DNA of 64,000 nt from Streptomyces sp. NBC_00414. GTDB taxonomy: Bacteria; Actinomycetota; Actinomycetes; Streptomycetales; Streptomycetaceae. Within the stretch, counting starts at the first letter, position 1. Each line of letters starts with the position of its first letter. Position numbers and translations under genes: made by a program. Below are positions 60,793-64,000 of this stretch, piece by piece. The notes under the pieces were generated by a model that was not told the DNA's origin, searched no databases, and saw only the letters and a list, made by a program, of their open reading frames with translations. The stretch is taken from NCBI RefSeq assembly GCF_036038375.1, contig NZ_CP107935.1, positions 9,548,001 to 9,612,000 of the forward strand, read 5' to 3'.

Positions 60793-61761
60793 ATGACCGA
60801 CACGACCGGCGCCCGCCCCGTCCTGGAGCCCGCCGCGGCGGCCTTCGCCGAGGCGACGGCCAACCCGCCCTACCTCTTCGACCTCGGCCCCGTCGAAGGC
60901 CGCAGGACCGTCGACGAGGTGCAGTCGGGCGACGTCACCAAGCCCGCCGTCGACGAGGAGTGGATCACTGTCCCCGGCGGCCCCACCGGAGAGGTCCGTA
61001 CGCGGATCGTCCGTCCCGCGGGAGCCACCGGCACCCTTCCGGTGATCATCTACATCCACGGCGCAGGCTGGGTCTTCGGCAACGCCCACACCCACGACCG
61101 CCTGGTGCGCGAACTGGCCGTCGGCACGGGTGCCGCGGTCGTCTTCCCCGAGTACGACCTCTCGCCCGAGGCGCGTTACCCCGTGGCCATCGAGCAGAAC
61201 TACACCGTCGCCCGGTGGGTCGTCACCGCCGGCGCGGACCACGGGCTCGACGCCTCCCGCGTCGCGGTGGTGGGCGACTCGGTCGGCGGCAACATGGCCG
61301 CGGCCCTGACCCTCATGGCCAAGGAGCGCGGCGACGTCACGCTCGTGCAGCAGGTGCTCTTCTACCCCGTCACCGACGCCTCCTTCGACACCGGCTCCTA
61401 CCACCAGTTCGCCGAGGGCTACTTCCTGCGCCGCGACGGCATGCAGTGGTTCTGGGACCAGTACACGACCGACGAGAAGCAGCGCGCCGAGATCACCGCG
61501 TCCCCACTGCGCGCCACCACCGAGCAGCTCACCGGACTGCCGCCCGCCCTGGTCGTCACCGGTGAGGCCGACGTCCTGCGCGACGAGGGCGAGGCCTACG
61601 CCGGCAAGCTGCGCGAGGCGGGCGTCGCGGTCACCGCGGTCCGCTACCAGGGCATCATCCACGACTTCGTGATGCTGAACGCCCTGCGCGAGACCCACGC
61701 CGCCGAGGCCGCCATCAGCCAGGCGATCGCCGTGCTGAAGGGCGCCCTGGCCGCCGGCTGA
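60793..61761 (+). CDS. Alpha/beta hydrolase, HSL-type esterase
   Basis: A 322-aa esterase of the hormone-sensitive-lipase family. The oxyanion motif is HGAGWVFGNAHTHDR (variant of HGGGW), the nucleophile is in VVGDSVGGNMAAA and the acid and His lie in VTGEADVLRDEGE and YQGIIHDFVMLN. It is cytoplasmic and hydrolyses short acyl esters; the true substrate is unknown. The ATG at 60793 has GAGGAG six bases upstream. It is divergent from the OhrR-like regulator and so may respond to organic peroxides. Confidence 0.9.
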   Translation: MTDTTGARPVLEPAAAAFAEATANPPYLFDLGPVEGRRTVDEVQSGDVTKPAVDEEWITVPGGPTGEVRTRIVRPAGATGTLPVIIYIHGAGWVFGNAHTHDRLVRELAVGTGAAVVFPEYDLSPEARYPVAIEQNYTVARWVVTAGADHGLDASRVAVVGDSVGGNMAAALTLMAKERGDVTLVQQVLFYPVTDASFDTGSYHQFAEGYFLRRDGMQWFWDQYTTDEKQRAEITASPLRATTEQLTGLPPALVVTGEADVLRDEGEAYAGKLREAGVAVTAVRYQGIIHDFVMLNALRETHAAEAAISQAIAVLKGALAAG

Positions 61762-61934
61762 GCCGACCGGGCCACCGGTCGGCCGCCCCGGCCGCCGAAG
61801 CAGCCCGGCCCTCCTCGTCCCGTACCACGCACACGGGAAGGAGAGGGCCGGGCTGTTCGCCGTGTACGGTCCGGTTCTTCGGGTAGGGCCGACGTACATG
61901 AGCACTGGCGAGGCCGGAGTCGACCGAAAGAGAA

Positions 61935-62387
61935 GTGCGTGTGACCACCCCCGTGCCGGACACGTTCGCCGATCAGGTTCTCGACGCGGTGGAGGGCCTG
62001 GTGACGCTGTGGTTCGCGGCTGCCGAGGACATCACCCCGCGCATGTCGACGCGCCAACTGCTCGCGCTGCAGACCGTCCACCGGCTGCCGGAGCTCAACC
62101 TCACCACTCTCGCCGAGCACTTGGGCATAGCGCTTCCCACGGCGAGCCGCCTGTGCGACCGGCTCGAAGCCGCGGGCCTGTTGCAGCGGACCGTCCAGCC
62201 GCACAGCCGCCGCGAGATACAGCTGCTGGTCACCTCGCACGGGCGCCGGCTCCTGGCGGACGTCACCGAGCGCCGGTCCCGGAGCCTGGCCGGTGTGTTC
62301 GACGCGATGGCACCGGGCGAACGCGACTCCCTGCGGCACGGACTGCACGCCTTCGAGCGGGCCCGTGCCCTCAGAAGGCCAGCCTGA
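61935..62387 (+). CDS. MarR-family transcriptional regulator
   Basis: A 150-aa winged-helix protein. The recognition region reads LTTLAEHLGIALPTASRLCDRLEAAGLLQR (about 56-85), followed by the basic wing PHSRREIQLLVT. The N- and C-terminal helices suit dimerisation. No sensing residue is recognised. The GTG at 61935 is used; a second GTG at 61941 is close and has a similar distance to AGAAG. Its 3' end overlaps the convergent SpoIIE gene by 17 bp. Such proteins beside SpoIIE phosphatases are frequent in Streptomyces. Confidence 0.85.
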   Translation: MRVTTPVPDTFADQVLDAVEGLVTLWFAAAEDITPRMSTRQLLALQTVHRLPELNLTTLAEHLGIALPTASRLCDRLEAAGLLQRTVQPHSRREIQLLVTSHGRRLLADVTERRSRSLAGVFDAMAPGERDSLRHGLHAFERARALRRPA

Positions 62388-64000
62388 CGGGCATCCGCGC
62401 CATCTCCGCCGCCCGGCTGTGCAGATGGCAGAGCAGAAGACACACGTCGTCGTCGCGCTCGGAGTCGCTCAGCAGCGGATTGAGGAGAAGGTCGGCCGAG
62501 CCGTCCAGGTCGGCGTCGAGGTCCGCGGACCGGAAGGTGCCGAGCGCCGCGGCGAGCCGCTCGATACCCGGATCTATGCCCTGGGCGCGCCGTTCGACCA
62601 GACCGTCCGTGTAGAGCGCCAGGGTCGAACCCGGCGTGAGGGTCACGGTGTGGTCCTGGATCACCTGGTGCAGCGGGATGCCGAGCATCGCACCGGGCTT
62701 GGCGTCGAGCGTGCGCACCTGCCCGTCGGGGGTGCGCAGCACGGGCGGCGGATGGCCCGCCGCGGCCCAGGTGAGCGTCGGCTCGTCGGGGTGGAAGCGC
62801 GCGATGACGGCGGTGGCGTACAGATCGGGCTGCAGGTGGTGCAGGAAGATGTGCAGCCGGGTGAGGAGCTGGCCCGGGGTGCCGCCGTCGACCGCGTACG
62901 CGCGCAGCGCGGTGCGCAGCTGGCTCATCATGACGGCGGCGTGCAGTCCGTGCCCGGTGACGTCACCGATGACGGTGATCAGGCTGCCGTCGGGCTGGCG
63001 GAAGGCGTCGTACCAGTCGCCGCCGATGTTCAGACCGTGGGTGGCCGGCAGATAGCGGGCGGCCAGATGCAGCCCCGGAGTGGTGGGGAGATCCGTGAGC
63101 AGGGCCCGCTGGAGAGTCTCGGCGATGTCGCGGTTGTGCTCGAAGCGCTGGGCGTTGTCGATCGCGATGCCCGCCCGGCGGGTGAGCTCGATCAGCATGA
63201 CGGCGTCGTCGGCGTTCCACCGGGCACCGGGCGGCGACAGGGTCAGCACCCCCAGCGGTTCCCGCCGCGTCCCCAGCGGAACGCACAGCAGGGGCACCGA
63301 GGGGTGCAGCGCCGAGGGCAACTGGTCGTCCACGCCGGGCAGGTCGCCCGGATGGTCGGCGGCGTACTGCGGGCGTCCGCTGCGGGCCGCCACCACGGCG
63401 GCGACCGGCCGGGGGGTGTCCTGCTGCTCCTCGTCCCCCTCGTCGAAGAGCCACACGTCGACACACTGGGCGTACTCCGGGACGAGGAGGCTCTGGAGGC
63501 GGCGGACGATCTCGTCGTGGTTGAGCGAGGCCGTCAGCACGGCGCTGGCATCGGCCAGGAACGTCAGCCTGCGGCGGGCGGACTCCGCTTCCGTCCGCGC
63601 CTGCCGCTCGGCGGCGAAGAGCTCGCGCTGGGCCTCGCCGGCCGCGTCCAGTTCGGCGTGCAGGGCCAGCACACCCTGGTTGGTCTGGTCGAGCTCCTCC
63701 CGGTGGGAGGTGACCAGGTACTCCTGCTCGCCGAGCTTCTCCAGTACCAGGACCGTGTCCTCGTCGGCGCCCAGCAGGCCCTCGGCCAGCGTCTCGGCGT
63801 CGTCCGCCACGGGCCCGGTGTCCGTCGTGTCCGCGCTCCCGGTGCCGGTGACCGTCATGTGCCACGGCGGCCGCCCCTCGGGGTGCGCGCCGTCGCACGA
63901 GGTCACGACGGCCCGCAGCGGACCCTCCGCGGGCGGTGCCGCGGCCGCCTCCAGATCGAGCCGCCAGGTGCCGCCCTTGGCGAGGCACTGGCGCAGCTGC
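62371..64000 (-). CDS. SpoIIE-family PP2C phosphatase with GAF domain (5' partial)
   Basis: The reading frame is open to the window end, so the N-terminus is missing. The visible part has a coiled-coil (about ELDQTNQGVLALHAELDAAGEAQ), a GAF domain (HDEIVRRLQSLLVPEYAQ to RFEHNRDIAETLQ) and a PP2C/SpoIIE catalytic domain with ARYLPATHGLNIGGDWYDAF, VIGDVTGHGLHAAVMM and DDDVCLLL, whose Asp residues bind metal. It should dephosphorylate an anti-sigma antagonist and thus tune an alternative sigma factor. In-frame GTG (63904-63906) and ATG (63856-63858) are possible starts, but the upstream peptide LRQCLAKGGTWRLDLEAA also looks coding. Confidence 0.9.
   Translation of the reverse strand, partial: QLRQCLAKGGTWRLDLEAAAAPPAEGPLRAVVTSCDGAHPEGRPPWHMTVTGTGSADTTDTGPVADDAETLAEGLLGADEDTVLVLEKLGEQEYLVTSHREELDQTNQGVLALHAELDAAGEAQRELFAAERQARTEAESARRRLTFLADASAVLTASLNHDEIVRRLQSLLVPEYAQCVDVWLFDEGDEEQQDTPRPVAAVVAARSGRPQYAADHPGDLPGVDDQLPSALHPSVPLLCVPLGTRREPLGVLTLSPPGARWNADDAVMLIELTRRAGIAIDNAQRFEHNRDIAETLQRALLTDLPTTPGLHLAARYLPATHGLNIGGDWYDAFRQPDGSLITVIGDVTGHGLHAAVMMSQLRTALRAYAVDGGTPGQLLTRLHIFLHHLQPDLYATAVIARFHPDEPTLTWAAAGHPPPVLRTPDGQVRTLDAKPGAMLGIPLHQVIQDHTVTLTPGSTLALYTDGLVERRAQGIDPGIERLAAALGTFRSADLDADLDGSADLLLNPLLSDSERDDDVCLLLCHLHSRAAEMARMPVRLAF

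Overview
The window is high-GC actinobacterial chromosome, almost certainly Streptomyces. The signs are the very GC-rich third codon positions, frequent GTG starts behind AGGAGG-type ribosome sites, the GlgE pathway cluster, twin-arginine secreted hydrolases, DUF5133/pep-type proteins, a SARP regulator and a SpoIIE-type phosphatase. It carries about 46 protein genes or gene remnants. I saw no rRNA, tRNA, insertion sequence, phage or CRISPR array.

Layout. 1-7.3 kb: the start of a DUF4032-type gene, an unknown protein, a divergent LysG/LysE amino-acid export pair, a divergent EamA-transporter/TetR pair with a perfect 17-bp inverted repeat, an MFS exporter, a DUF4180 protein and a Gfo/Idh oxidoreductase. 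7.5-16.2 kb: the alpha-glucan (GlgE) operon read leftwards as glgE-treS-mak-glgB, with DUF5133 upstream and a divergent pep-type gene; treS carries a one-base frameshift. 16.4-37.4 kb: accessory secreted functions, namely a GH106-like enzyme, an alpha/beta-hydrolase remnant, a lipoprotein, an acyl-CoA ligase, ThuA-like and RICIN/beta-helix proteins, an alpha/beta hydrolase, a necrosis-inducing (NPP1/NLP) protein, a PMT-type glycosyltransferase, an endonuclease/phosphatase-fold protein, a hexapeptide acyltransferase fusion, an M4 protease and a TrmB/LuxR-like regulator. 37.5-46.8 kb: a large S8 protease with a near-palindromic operator, then a TauD dioxygenase/TetR/APC permease/amidohydrolase catabolic module.

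46.8-56.3 kb is the most interesting region: a compact, apparently undescribed RiPP locus. On the minus strand it reads MFS exporter, S9 prolyl-oligopeptidase-type peptidase, a 30-codon precursor gene (50251-50343) with a very strong ribosome site, a B12/radical-SAM RiPP C-methyltransferase, and a DUF5825 partner. A divergent SARP/NB-ARC/TPR regulator lies beside it, and its promoter carries three TTG repeats at exact 11-bp spacing. The precursor ends RPIVVIIVSS: a proline followed by six consecutive beta-branched residues. This suggests cleavage after Pro by the S9 peptidase and C-methylation of Val/Ile, in the manner known for bottromycin and polytheonamide.

56.3-64 kb: a GNAT acetyltransferase, a GH127-type enzyme with a LamG domain inserted in its catalytic barrel, an OhrR-like MarR regulator divergent from an HSL-type esterase, another MarR regulator, and a SpoIIE phosphatase cut by the window end.
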